Of a DNA stretch of 64,000 bases, positions 45,041 to 56,616 are shown one piece after another (within the stretch, counting starts at the first letter, position 1; every line of letters begins with the position of its first letter). The stretch is from Tomocerus qinae (taxonomy: Eukaryota > Arthropoda > Collembola > Entomobryomorpha > Tomoceridae), in assembly GCA_020055645.1 (NCBI GenBank), contig CM034546.1, positions 31,000,001 through 31,064,000 on the forward strand. Direction: 5' to 3'. The translations under genes were made by a program, and so were the position numbers. The notes beneath the pieces were generated by a model. It ran no database searches. It was not told the DNA's origin and worked only from the letters and a program-made list of their open reading frames with translations.

Positions 45041-45420
45041 AATGGACTTTGTAGGTGCGTAATTCCCAGCAAAAAATCCTGTTCTATTGCAAAAGGTTGT
45101 ATATTGAGGAAAACTGTGGAACAGAGCACGAAAAACTGCACTGAAAGCTACTTACATAAGTACAAGTTTAACCCTGCAAAGGAAGAAAAATAGTCATTTT
45201 GTTCGTTATTTAATTGGAACTCATAGAGGAGTAAAACCTGTGAAGTTATTTGCGTTGAACAACCCATGGTAACTCCCCCCAGTTAAATTTATGCTAATTT
45301 ATTTATTTATCCAATGTGCCTAGGTTGTTGTGAATTTCTACCTCATTTTTCATTTCATGGTAGATTAGAGGAAAGTGCCATTGGTCCCTGGAAAATTGGA
45401 TTGAGAAGAGATAATTCAAA
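45041..45420 (+). pseudogene. Decayed SMYD exon 1, copy 3
   Basis: Starts with ATGGACTTTG like the intact copies and keeps recognisable pieces of exon 1: CCCAGCAAAAAATCCTGTTC, GGAACAGAGCACGAAAAACTGCA, a TTAATTGGAACTCATAGAGGA block, TGTGCCTAGGTTGTTGTGAA and the exon end with GAGATAATTCAAAATATAAAT. The frame is broken by indels and stops, and no later SMYD exons follow. Not functional. Confidence 0.75.
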
Positions 45421-45465
45421 ATATAAATAACTCCTATCACTTTTGTGGCCTAAATAAAAATGGCC

Positions 45466-46070
45466 TTACATCAGTTCTTTTCTTAAAGCCTTAATAACTT
45501 CATATATAAGTAGAGCTAATTCAAGGCAAATTAAAGCTATGCAGGCACCGGCTGCAGCCATCCAAACAAGAGTTATCGCTGTTACAATTAATATCAAGGA
45601 ATGTTGATATTCCTGTGGGAGTTCCGCATAGAGAAATACTGGATCTGTTGTTGCTAATGTTAGGTAAAATAGCAAGGCAGTAAGAGCAGTGGCCAATGGA
45701 ATAATGTTGGCTCCTCTCAAAACCAGCATCAAAGGTTTATTAAATGATTTTTGTTTGATCTCCACAAATTTTTCTGAAATAAGTTGTTTCCCACGATAGT
45801 AATTATTAATATTTTAAAATAGTATTTAAAATTAAAAGTAATTTTATACCTTCAAAGTCCCATATAATAAGTAACACGTTTATTACATTTACAGTTAAGT
45901 CTTCGAAACATTTTATACAGAAGATATAAGACATAAACCCTAACCAAAATGTAATCCCACAGAACAAAGACAGAAGATACGATAATGAATTACCATCACT
46001 CATTGAAAATCTAATAAACTGGATCGTGAAATAAATGGCTGCTATTAAAAACAACAGTGCATGGCCATAT
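45466..46070 (-). CDS. Chemoreceptor-like multi-pass membrane protein, partial
   Basis: Two exons on the - strand: about 46070-45850 and 45773-45466, joined in phase 1 by a 76 bp GT-AG intron. Hydrophobic helices include LSYLLSLFCGITFWLGFMSY, ANIIPLATALTALLFYLTLA, LILIVTAITLVWMAAAGACI and a last one ending in IKALRKELM. The open frame meets a stop just above 46070, so a further 5' exon is missing or unseen. It resembles the gene at 63116-63988 in layout. Family assignment to insect-type gustatory/odorant receptors is tentative. Confidence 0.5.
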
Positions 46071-46679
46071 TATAGAAACCAGAATTTATTTCTGTCTACT
46101 TTTAGTGTATAATCTTCCCTACACCATTTGAAAGGACACACCCCATATAACGATCCCTGATTTAGAAGAAAATTCGCCAATAATACAATATATTGTGATT
46201 ACAGTTGAATATGAGCTAGTTAAAAATTCAATCACAAATGCTGTAATATTTATAAGATGGAATTATTGTAAAATGGAGACTATATGTAATGTTAAAAGTT
46301 CATAGATCAGCGTTTTATTCAAGTGAAAAATCAGGTCTAACAATTATACAAATCGCACTCAGTAAATAGTATTATAATATTAACACCGCTCCTCCCCCAT
46401 AAATGTGTCATGTAAGGTGTACGTGTAAATACAAAGACCACATTTAATATTCGTATGATAAATCTTGAATGAATTTATAATGTTGGAGAGAATACAAAAT
46501 AAAAAAATAATATTTGTTTGTTAATCATAAGCTATGTCGCATTAACCTTTAGAGATAATCACGATGCTTAATGTTAAAAGGAACAACTATAGTTTACTAT
46601 AAAATTGCTTTATTAGTACTGTTGTTTTGTATAATATCATAATTTGTTCAGGCCAAATATCTCAATAAATAAGCTACCA

Positions 46680-48300
46680 CCAGTCCCGTCTAACACGAGA
46701 CTCCTGCTTGTACGTTTTCAACTCCGCATAAATTATTTATAGAAATTTTGCTTGAACAAGCGAATTATTTTTTCCTTCACTGTGGCTCTATATCTTTACA
46801 GTTGTCATCGAATGGAAAGCACGTGAAAGTAGCGTGAATTTGGATCACGACAGGACCACGATTCACGTGAACGTCCAGCAAATGTCACGTTTGATATTAT
46901 AAATTATCGTTATTTCGTATTGTGACAACTATGAGATGTATATATTTATATGTATTTATGTCGCTGTTGATTAGCGTAAATTCCTGATATCATCTTATTT
47001 CTGAGCATTATAATAATATTCTACTTATCTGCAGAATCCTATAAAAATACGAATTAAAAACAATACTTGAACACTTGTAAGATATGTGGGAACCGCAAAC
47101 TACTAAGACACACAACTACTAAGAAAGTAAGAACTGACCCATGGAATGTGATGCAGATAGCAAACTCACTACGTTGGTCTTTTGATTTTGTTCCAGAAGG
47201 CGTCAAAATTAGATTATTGTACAGGGAACTAAAAATTGCTCCTTTTTTGGACCAAAGGCAAAACCGAGCTCTTTTTATTTAAAGCAGATATTTTTCGCTT
47301 TGTTACACAGATAAAAGTCTTTCAACTATAACTTTGTAAATTAATGTGTTGAAATGAGGTTAACAATTTTTCATATCTAGGTATATAATATATATTAACA
47401 ATATCTAATACAGGGTAGCGTTTTGTCCTGACAAAAGTTTAACTGTCCAAAATGAAATTAGTTTGGTCTATTGGCCAAAGTTATTTTGTTCACTTTCATC
47501 CGGAAGAAATTAATATTTTCTAACTTTGTCCTCTGGAAGAAATCAATTCATTCAACCCATCTATTTTATCCACTGCCACCCTGATTTAATATCAATGTAA
47601 TAGGGCACTTTTTGTTGAAAAAAAGCAAAACATTGATGCAAATTTTGTACAATTATCGTTTTAATAAAAAAGTAAAAAAACAAAAAGGGTATTTTTTTGT
47701 TCCGTGGTATTATAATACGAATGAAATATGAAGTTGCATGAAGAATGCATAGTCTGCATAACATGCAGGATACACGTCCAATTTCAACTGCGCTAACTGA
47801 GAAAAACTAAAGTCATCATTAGTAGATAAATACGATTCTCGGTGACGAGGCTGACGTCTGACACGTATTTATTGGTTTTAATTTTAACACTTATTTTAAT
47901 TGTAATCTTACCCTTCCTTATTTCTATCATTGTGCTGTCATAGACTAGTAAAGTGTCAATAAAATCAATATATAGCGTCCACAACGAAATTAGTTCACTA
48001 ATAAAATTGTTACAAGACTAAATTAAAGATTATAATATTAAAACCCACTTCGCAGCAGAATTTGTTTATATGTTGCACACATCCTCAATTTAGTTCGAAA
48101 GGATCTACAACACGAATATTCAAAATTACTTTTAATTCTACATTAGGTAACATGCCAATTATTTATTAATATTTACAATAATTGAATGTCTTTTCAAAAA
48201 AAACAATGCTTTTGTAAGAAATTGTAAATTGATATTTCTGAATGTTCGCAAATTTAAATCGAGTATTTCCTGCACCATTCATTAAAAAGTTTGCATTTTT
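46680..48300. repeat. Segmental duplication block, copy 2
   Basis: Diverged copy of 37230-38900 (see that entry for shared landmarks), including ATTCTCGGTGACG at about 47835 and the CATAGTCTGCATAACATG stretch. It is not followed at once by a SMYD exon: another upstream-type block (48336-48442) begins instead, so the units are truncated and stacked. ORFs at 47067-47282 and 47561-47764 are not conserved in the other copy. Confidence 0.6.
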
Positions 48301-48462
48301 AATTGTCTAAATTTTAGATATTTATTCATGAGAATAAGAATCGCCGACTCCTATAACAAACTATTTATGGACCGAGCAGAGTATTATGATACAGATTTCT
48401 GATGATGCTGCGCTGGTGAGTTTATTTTAAGTTTTAGTAAGTGTTAAGTGGACTATCATATG

Positions 48463-48617
48463 CAAGCACGTATCCAGTAGGGGGCAGGGGGCGCAGCGCC
48501 CTCTGAATCTGAGAAAAAGAGAGGATTTTTTTCGAAAAAATTTTTCGCGCGAATGTCTTGTTGTTAACATTATTAATGGTTGCGCCCCCCCTGACCAAAT
48601 TTCTGGACACGTGCTTG
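48463..48617. mobile_element. MITE family A, copy 3 (155 bp) with ATCATA duplication
   Basis: Ends CAAGCACGTATCCAG and CTGGACACGTGCTTG are inverted repeats. ATCATA lies at 48455-48460 and again at 48618-48623 as the target duplication. Internally a GGGGGCGCAGCGCCC box, then an AT-rich core and GCGCCCCCCCT. Best preserved member of the family in this window. Confidence 0.8.
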
Positions 48618-49544
48618 ATCATAATATGATTGAGATATGCATATTATGTATATTATTATGCTATACGCGAAATAAACTTTCAAATAAACTAAACTAAACA
48701 TATTACTGCCAACTGCATGACAAGTAGAAATAAGTTGCACAGTTTGATTCTTTAAACTGCGTTCAACAAGCAACCACGTATTTGGAGGAGGTGGAAACCA
48801 CTGCCCACTAACCGCAGCGGTAAAGAAGGATTTGTGTCAAAAGTGTTTTTCCAATATATTTTGATATACCTCCTTACGGAAAATTCCTGAATAAGCCCTG
48901 TTTAACAGCCACGAAGCCACGAATACAGTTATAAACAAATTTAGTGCTCGCTAATGCGATGTGGGAAGTAAAATAAATACAGTTAAATAAAAGTGTTAGT
49001 TCGCACAGTTCATGCATGGTAATTTGGAATTTATTATGATAGTCAATAGTCACAAATTAATAATCAACAACTCTCAAAGCACTCCATGTATTTTATTTCA
49101 ATATTTCATACAGTATAATTGCAATTTGTTTACAGTTAACCACACCTAAGATTTACTTATTTTATAAAGGATTCTCGGCCCAAAGGAATTTTCATCATTA
49201 CATCCGGTTACTGTTTCTCTCCTTTGCTTTAGGTAAGATGTTGATTATTATTAACTAATAGTACTACTTGCAAGGATTGGATATAAATTATTGCTTATGC
49301 GGATTTTTTGTTACATCAAATCAATAGAAAATCTTATGGAATTAAAACATTTTTAATGTGCGCATCAACTACTAATTTAAGTCTGGAATTTTCTGCGCAA
49401 TAATTTTCTGGTTTCTAGATTTCTATTTTCTAATTTTGCACACTAAAATCGAATGCAATTCTTATTACACTTTATTGTTTCTTGTAGTTACTGTTTTTAC
49501 TCGACAAACAAACATGAAATTGTAAAATCCACTAGGTACTGTTC

Positions 49545-49830
49545 AAAACTAAAAACGAAAAACTCCGAAGGAAGCAAAAAATAGTATTTAATTATTTCCG
49601 TCATTTAACTGGCACTCAGAGGATTACAACCGGGGGCACGTTGGAGTCATTTGCATTGAACAACCTTTGGGAACTTCCCCTAGTGAAATTATTTCCATTT
49701 TTATCTGATGTACCTAGGTTGTTGTGAAGTTCTACCTGGTTCATTTTTCAATTCCGATTAGTTCAAGATTATAGAAAAGGATCATTGGCCCCTGAAAAGT
49801 TGGATTAAGAAGAGGTAATTCAAAATATAA
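49545..49830 (+). pseudogene. Decayed SMYD exon 1, copy 4
   Basis: Keeps the middle and end of SMYD exon 1: CCGAAGGAAGCAAAAAATAG, CATTTAACTGGCACTCAGAGG, TTGCATTGAACAACC, TGTACCTAGGTTGTTGTGAAG, TCTACCTGGTTCATTTTTCAA, ATTGGCCCC, and the exon boundary with GAAGAGGTAATTCAAAA. Frames are broken throughout. It is closest to the copy at 45041, with which it shares upstream sequence (GTAAGATTTT/GTAAGATGTT, TATTGCTTATG) for over 1 kb. Confidence 0.75.
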
Positions 49831-50217
49831 ATAATTCCTATCATTTTTGCGCATTAAAAAGTTTTATGGTTACACATATTTCACAACATTTTGAGACTAA
49901 ATGACGAGCATTTATATCAAAATAAAAGACATGGCGGAAAACGACTTGGTTTCGCACAGATGTGAGTATATTTGATAGCTCATATTATATTGGGGTTATT
50001 TTATTAATTATTAACTATTGTCTTGTCATGCTATTCGTAATATAAAATTATGCCATGAATGGCAAACGTTTCTTTGACTGCCATACGCAAAAAATGTTAT
50101 AATATTTATTAGTTAAGCAGTTAGTATTAGATTACATCAACAATGTTATAAAATATTCAAGGTAGCATAATATGTGGTTAGAGAAAGAAATTGATTTAAA
50201 TTTGTATATCATGGTGA

Positions 50218-50320
50218 ACCAAGTGATAGGGCCGCAGCGAGAGAGGGCACCGGGGAAAGTGCCCCCGAAATTGAGAAAAATGAAGAATTTTTTGTTTACA
50301 ATGGCAAAAATTTTCTCGGT
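50218..50320. mobile_element. Possible degraded MITE family A copy
   Basis: GGGCCGCAGCGAGAGAGGGC, AAATTGAGAAAAATGAAG and AAAATTTTCTCGG resemble the GC box and core of family A, but no intact termini are seen. Confidence 0.3.
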
Positions 50321-51370
50321 GACTAGTAGTTTTTTATATATCATTCTGTTGTTGTGGTACGTTTGATATGATTAGACATTGTAATTGTAAATTTCATTAT
50401 TATTTTTCGGAAAAGGTTTTTTTATGCGAATACTATTTCTGTCTGTCTGTCCGTCCATCTGGAAATCCCTGTGTACTTTCGAACGGTTTGAGCTATGCAG
50501 TTCAAATTTTCAGGGTATTGCTTTTTGAGCAAAAAGTAAGCCCAAGTTCGTATATGGGCAAGATCGGTCACACCCCCTGACCGAGAGAGGGAGGGGGACA
50601 AATATAGTTTTTTATACCGACGTAATGTCCTATGAGAGTAGCTTCCACTCCTAATGTTTCATCATTCAACTCCGACCATCATTTTTTGACCTGTCGATCT
50701 ATTTGGTAGGATCTGTCTCTTGCGGTTTTGAATAGTAAGGATGTCAGGTGTAATGAAGTAATTAGGATAAGTCCACCAGGTCGGTATACATTAAACACTA
50801 TTGAGTCACTTCTAATTTGAGATTCAGTGACAGTACTTAAATGGAGACTTTTTTGGCGCAAAACAAAGTCAAAAAAGAACTTTGGAGTTTAAAATTGCGA
50901 CCGCTGACTGGCAGAAAATCGTATTTTCTATTTCGTTTGTGTTCACGGAACAAAAGACGACAAAATGAAATTCTTAAACAAAAATTTATGTTGCCAGAAT
51001 TTAGTGGATTGCGAATGCGAGAAATGGTTTAGGAAATGTTCATACTAATTTCTTTCAGCAAACGATGATTTTCATAGTTTTTAATGGTAAAGATTGTTTA
51101 AAAAATAACCTCCAATAAATATATGAGCAAATTAAATATTGAAACAATATTACAAAAAATGCATCCATTTTCTAAGCATTTCCAATATCCATGGTAATAA
51201 ACTAATAAACTATAATAGTTTCAGGCACAACTGTCAGGTACAACAAGGGTCTCACAGAAAAGAGACTTGAATAAGGTACTAAGGCAGGGGTGCCATGCCA
51301 AGGATGTCATTTCTTTTCTCAGAATGTTCCACCTTCACAAGACAAAGTAGATTTGATCCAACTATACATA

Positions 51371-51830
51371 TCATTGTTTTCAGAACTCTATAGCCTCAAA
51401 TTAAACATCCAGAAAAGAGTAGCCAATCTGAAATGTCACGCAGATCGCTTAAAAATGTTGTAAACTTGAAGGTGATAAGAAATTTGTTATGCATTTTTTA
51501 AAGGACACGAATTTTACATCAGAATATTACAGTGTTGACAGATGGACCTCACTTACGACACCGTGAAAAATCAATTTGCGAAGAATATATTTAAGATATT
51601 AATTCTGGAAAAACGTAAGTTCATTGCCTTAATATTTTTCCTATTAAAATGTTTATAAAATAACTGCTACACTAAAGATAATAAAATGAGGTATCTTAGT
51701 TACATTTTATAATTTCAAGTTTTACGTATATATGAAAGGAGTAGCAAATTTTGCCAGTCTTACACTACAACTGGAACAAAAGATGGCATTGGATCTAAAT
51801 GATATTGAAAACTGGCTCAACACTGAGCTC
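51371..51830 (+). pseudogene. Decayed SMYD exons 2 and 3 (copy 4 continued)
   Basis: 51371-51612 matches SMYD exon 2 (TCACGCAGATCGCTTAAAA, TTTGTTATGCATTTTTTAAA, CAGAATATTACAGTGTTGACA, GAAGAATATAT), ending at a still visible donor AAAACGTAAGT. 51725-51830 matches exon 3 (TATATGAAAGGAGTAGCAAA, ACACTACAACTGGAAC). Order and orientation agree with exon 1 at 49545, so together they are one dead gene. Stops and missing blocks rule out function. Confidence 0.75.
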
Positions 51831-52037
51831 TGACACAGTCACAGATCCAGAAATTCGTCACATTCTCTGTTTTCCTTTCTTTTAGAGACATTTCTCTGAT
51901 TTTATCATTCTCGGTTCGTTACATATTACTAACCCAGACAATCCTTTCGAATAGCACTTCGTTAGTCTTTTATAAAACAGGTCACAGTCCCTTCAAGTGT
52001 GGTTATCGACTTTGCTGATGTCTTTATTTTGGTGTAT

Positions 52038-52372
52038 TTGCAGATTTTTGTATGGAAGTGTCATATGTAGCTGATGCATCAGAAAAATTTTCCCGCCCCA
52101 ACCAGAATAAAATATGACCGTAGCAACATGAAGTAACATGCGCTCTTTCGTATGGTGATAGTTAGAAAAATACCTCTACCCCAAAATCTCAAGATACTTT
52201 GAATTTTGTGATTTTTGTATGGAAGTGTCATATGTATGTTGATGCATCGGGAAATTTTACCCACCCTAACCAGAATAAACAATGACCGTAGCGACATCAA
52301 GTAACATGCCCTCTTTTGAATAGTGCAGGTTAGAAAAATACCCCAACCCCAAAATCTGAAGATATTGAGAAA
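52038..52372. repeat. ~165 bp direct repeat, two copies
   Basis: GATTTTTGTATGGAAGTGTC, GATGCATC, AACCAGAATAAA, ATGACCGTAGC, AAGTAACATGC, GTTAGAAAAATACC and CCCCAAAATCT recur in order at 52045-52190 and 52211-52360. A 73-codon minus-strand ORF here is a by-product. Confidence 0.8.
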
Positions 52373-52584
52373 ATCCGAACTAACTTCGCATTCTCATTGG
52401 CCATACCCCACCAGTCAGATTTGACTAAATCTGCTTAAATCTGAATGTCGCCTCTAATCCTACCTTGTATTTCTTTGGATTTTCTCCAATTGTCCATATT
52501 GATATCACATACAAAAGCATGTATGCCTCGTCGAAGGTGCTAGTTCCCCTGGTCCATATGAGTACTTTCTGATCGTTTTAAATA

Positions 52585-53560
52585 CCACAGATGAGTTGAC
52601 TAGTTAATATTAACAAGTGATTTATTCAGGCATACAACAGCAGTATTTATACGATGATTAAAGGTTAAATGAAACGTACGGAGTGAGTAAGGTATATACA
52701 TTGACATTGGAAAGTAGAACATAATTAAGTAAACAGCAATAAAATTTTAGGATGTATATAAGAAATATTTTCTATCTAAGAATGTATATGGTAATGTCCT
52801 TTAGCCTCGACAATACCGAGCTAAGGTTTTCATAATAATAATAAACTGCATAAACTATTTACATCGTGCATGGTGCTCCACGACTGTTAAGTTTCCATTT
52901 ACGATCGGTAATTTAAATTTCATGTAGAGGGACGCCTCTTAGAGTCTAGGTAGCAATCTTTCGACTCTCCATATTCCAGTGGGCTACCAGGCTCACACGG
53001 CAGGGTAAAATTGATGAATTTGAAAAAGCTATCATCCATTACCTTTATCTTTCAGTTCCTTTTCATCTCGCTTATTACTCCTCTGCCAACAACAAGTCTT
53101 GCAACAATGTAAGACACGAGGTACTGCATCTCTATTGATTCAGTGAGGCTGTTAACATCCACGATAAGTTTGTTCACGGTCAATGTAGACTTCTTGACCT
53201 CCAGTGGAAGTATTCTTATGTCTTCGCTATTGACTTTATCTTTCGCTACCAGGTCGTCCAGTGTCCTTTCAATTTCAGCTTCCGTGACCTATAGTTGATT
53301 CGTTTTGTGTATGGCGTAGGTTCCCATACTCCAGCGCTTGCTACTGATGAAATGAATAAAATGTATATTATGGTAAATATGGCCCTCTTTTGTCGGTCCG
53401 ACACATCTCTTTGTGGGCAGACTTTTTCTAAATCCTCCAGAAAAAGTTTATTGTACTGATCCTCGCATTGCATCTTGAGTTTATTTGAAGTCACAGCAGG
53501 AAGTCCTTCCCGTGGAAGTAATTTACATGGAGATACCAGAGTAAATCTTCAGGTTGACGC
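52585..53560 (-). pseudogene. Remnant of an LTR element: envelope-like ORF and 3' LTR-like region
   Basis: A 1 kb - strand stretch. The open part (53494-53246) has an RQKR furin-type site followed directly by a hydrophobic segment, and after a stop the same sense reads on into a helical, heptad-rich stretch near 53250-53060. That layout suits a fusion-type surface protein of an errantivirus-like or BEL-like element. Further on, 52860-52585 in the same sense contains a TATAAATA box and an AATAAA signal about 30 bp apart, like an LTR. No gag or pol is found nearby. Stops interrupt it; clearly non-functional. Tentative. Confidence 0.3.
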
Positions 53561-54500
53561 TAGTAAAACCTATCACAGTGGGCTGGTCCATTATTTAATT
53601 GACATTTAATAATTTACGCTGAATTGAATCGTAGAAGTCTTTTTACTTTCTGTTTTGTTGGTCATAGGTTTTACTTTTTTGGACAGTCTTTCCGGAACTG
53701 TTCGATGCCTTCAATACTAGTCGATTCGTTCATTTTTCTTAGCAAATGAAAGGTTTCTCTGACTAATTTCTTTTGCATTTTACCCTCATTGTTAAAATAG
53801 CTGGGTAAACAATTATACGTTGCTGAACCAAGAATACGTGTTTTAAATAATTCACATTCCTCTGTCGACTTATAAAACCGTCAAAAACAGCAGTCACAGA
53901 TAGTCACATAAAACATTAGTAAGCGGGATTCTTGTATTTCCACTGCCGATGAGTACCCGGACAGATGACAGTGTCCCTAAACGAGAGTTTAATTGCAAAT
54001 TTTGCAACGAGGAACTTGATGGCGTTTAAAGTTATTTGTCTTTATATTGCTTTATCTTTATTGTTATATGCTTTAATACAAAAGGGATTGGCTTGGTGGC
54101 TACAAGTAGCCGGTTGGAAGACAATAAACGACTATTGGGCTAGCAATGTTAATTTCAGAAAAACAAGGGGAACATGGTGTAAAATATTTTGTGCCATTCC
54201 CCGTTGAAATTTTGTTGCTGGGTGTAGGGTTTGAATGATTGTAGCGGTATGGCGTGTTTATACAGTCCATTGGGAGTCATTGGAAAGAAAAACGTAAAAT
54301 ACGTTGCCTTTCGGAAGTTTAAGATGATGATTGAGGTTGTATGTGCAGATAAAATTGGGACAAGGAGGATTCCAACTAGAAAAGGATCATTATTATCATT
54401 GATAGGTCATTGATAGGTATTCAATGATTTACCATGTTTTGGGTCTTAGTGGGTTCTCTATGGAGAGTGTGTAGGCTCTTTGTATGTCAGTAATGAGGTC
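53561..54500. other. No gene recognised; possibly 3' tail of the Penelope-like element
   Basis: Two small + strand ORFs (53965-54207, 54231-54413) lack any family resemblance. If the Penelope-like element extends this far, a GIY-YIG endonuclease would be expected on the - strand here; I see no GIY-YIG-like motif or its Cys cluster. Confidence 0.4.
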
Positions 54501-54539
54501 AATTTTATTGTAATATCTGCGTATAAATTATTATTAATT

Positions 54540-56260
54540 ATTATTATGTAAAGTGAGATATTTTATTAGCAACCAAGTCTTGGGTGTAAGGGGAATTCGT
54601 ATTGCTTTGGTGTATGCTCTTTGCATTTCACTGATAAGTTAGATTTTTTCGTAGTCTCTTCTGATGAACTTTAAATATAGTTCACTCAGTTGTGTTCTTG
54701 TGTTATTCAAGTCGGAGTTATTTCTGCATATCCTTCTACATATCCTTTCTACATAGTCGGAGTTTGACTGTATGGCGAGCTGATTAAGTGTTTGGGGTGA
54801 CGTGAATACGCGTGTACGTATTCGTGTTTGTTGATAGGTTTAGTGTAGTTGGTATAGTGTATAGTCTGATCTATAATAGTTATCTGTAAGTCTAGAAATG
54901 TGAGTGAGTCTCCATTTTCTACTGTAAAAGTAAAGAATGGGTCATTAAGAATTTCGGCAAAATTGTATTTACATGCTTTGTCGTGTATGATGAGAATATC
55001 ATCGACTAAGCGACCTGCCATGGGAATATTTTGTGTTATGTTTTGTAAGCTTCTTTGTAGTGTTTGGGCTGCTATAAGGTATGCAATGCTAACTGAACAG
55101 TTAGATCCCATTGCTATACCTTTTATCTGTTTAAATTGTAGGAAATTGGTATTTAGAATGACATCTAGGATGTCATTAATTAATTCTGGGGGGTACTTTC
55201 TATACTCAATGGGTAGTGTGTGTCGGTACTCTATAAAGAGGTCTGTAATGATATTTTTGCATTCTCTGATGTTCGTATCTGATGTTTGTATACATACCTG
55301 TGATGTCTGCGGTAGTTATTGTGTATTGTTTAGGGTTTTGCAGTGTTGTGTTTTTCAGTAACTGAATTAAGTGTGGAGTAGCTATGATTATGTCTGGCAT
55401 ATGGATCATAATTTGTATTAGAATCTTATCTAGAAAAATGGCTAATCCTAGTGTGGGGGTGTTTAAGGCGGGGCATATTGGGCGGCCTTTAGGGATACCT
55501 ATGAAGGGCTTGTGTACCTTCATAAGTAAATAGAATATTCCTGGTGTGATCTCATTCAAATTAGGTTGAAATTTAAAGAAGACATCTGTACTAGGTAGGA
55601 AAGCTTCTGCTGTATTAATAATTCTATTTATGTTAGTTTGTGCTGTATTTATGAAATTTTCTAAGGTTTGTGACATATAAAATTCTGTGTTGTTTAATTG
55701 AGTTAAAGCTTCTGTGCGGTAGTCTATATATTTCATTATCGTAATTCCTGCGTTTTTATCCGCTGGTTTAATGATAATGTTGTTTTCGAAAATGAATTTT
55801 TCTAGGTATTCAAATAATTGATCTGTAAGTAGATTTTTTAAGTCTGTATTTTTGTTGTCTCGTAAGCCTGTATAGTTATAAAATTCTATAAAATTTCTAC
55901 AATCTGGGAAGATTGTGTGGAGATTGGGTGCTGGTGTTTATTTCTTTGGGTCCTTTAGCTTGCTGTATCTAGTAGCTTAGCATGTAGATTGCGTATGATT
56001 TCATGTTGGAGTTGATTTTTTGTGTGTATAAAATCAAAATTGAAAGTATTGCCTGCTAATAAAATAACTTTAATTTCATTTGGAATGACAATATTTGCTA
56101 GGTTGTGTAGACTATTTGGGGTTAGTAAGGTGAGGTGATGTAAGTGTAGTAGTGTGTTTGCTGTGTCTCTGGTGGATATGTTTATGTGTGGGAAAAGTTT
56201 GTTTACTCTTCGAAATTTTCTTTGTTTCGTGGGGGTTGGGATCTGTAATATTTTATTTAT
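54540..56260 (-). pseudogene. Penelope-type reverse transcriptase
   Basis: RT of the Penelope-like class (related to telomerase). Landmarks in order on the - strand: NLANIVIPNEIKVILLAG (N-terminal thumb-like motif, about 56100-56045), IIIKPADKNAGITI (about 55780-55740), LLMKVHKPFIG, GRPICPALNTPTLGLAIFLDK, motif A TTADITGMYTNI, IKGIAMGSNCSVSI, motif C RLVDDILI, FLDLQI, SRHP and RRICRN. Motif B reads MGSxCSxSI instead of the common GSPLSP, and motif C has Leu before VDD where Tyr is usual. A one-base shift near 55290 and a stop near 54600 break the frame. Copy 2 shares the MGSKCS variant, so that variant is ancestral. Confidence 0.85.
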
Positions 56261-56616
56261 GGTTAAACTTAAATAAGTTATTTATTTACTAATTATTAGT
56301 TATTAATTATATATTTCGTAATTATTTATTCTATGGTATTTTTATTATATTGTTTACAGGTATTATTATCAGTATGGGTTGACAGTGGCTTATTGTCCGG
56401 ATTATTAGAGTATATGTCAAAGATATTGTCCAAGGTCATTTGATAATACGTTTCTAATATTATATGCTATCCTAAAATGTAATTGATATTGTCGTAATCT
56501 TTTTTATATGTATTTTATTTACAGGAGTTGTTGTGAACGTGTAAGTTGCATTGGATGTGGGTAAGGTGAGGTGAGGTATGGATTAAAAGTTGATGGAGTT
56601 TGTTCTCGCTTTCTTT

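Noticed and set aside
48434-48773. Minus-strand ORFs across 48434-48773
   Set aside because: They run through MITE family A copy 3 and its flank and are not conserved.
50430-50580. CTGTCTGTCTGTCCGTCC stretch as a regulatory site
   Set aside because: Looks like a short microsatellite in a dispersed repeat; no second feature supports a function.
53965-54413. Two small + strand ORFs as genes
   Set aside because: No family likeness, splice signals or conservation visible; a transmembrane-like run alone is weak in AT-rich DNA.
54900-55361. 153-codon + strand ORF
   Set aside because: Antisense to conserved Penelope RT motifs; same for 56728-56916, 57179-57478 and 58038-58556.
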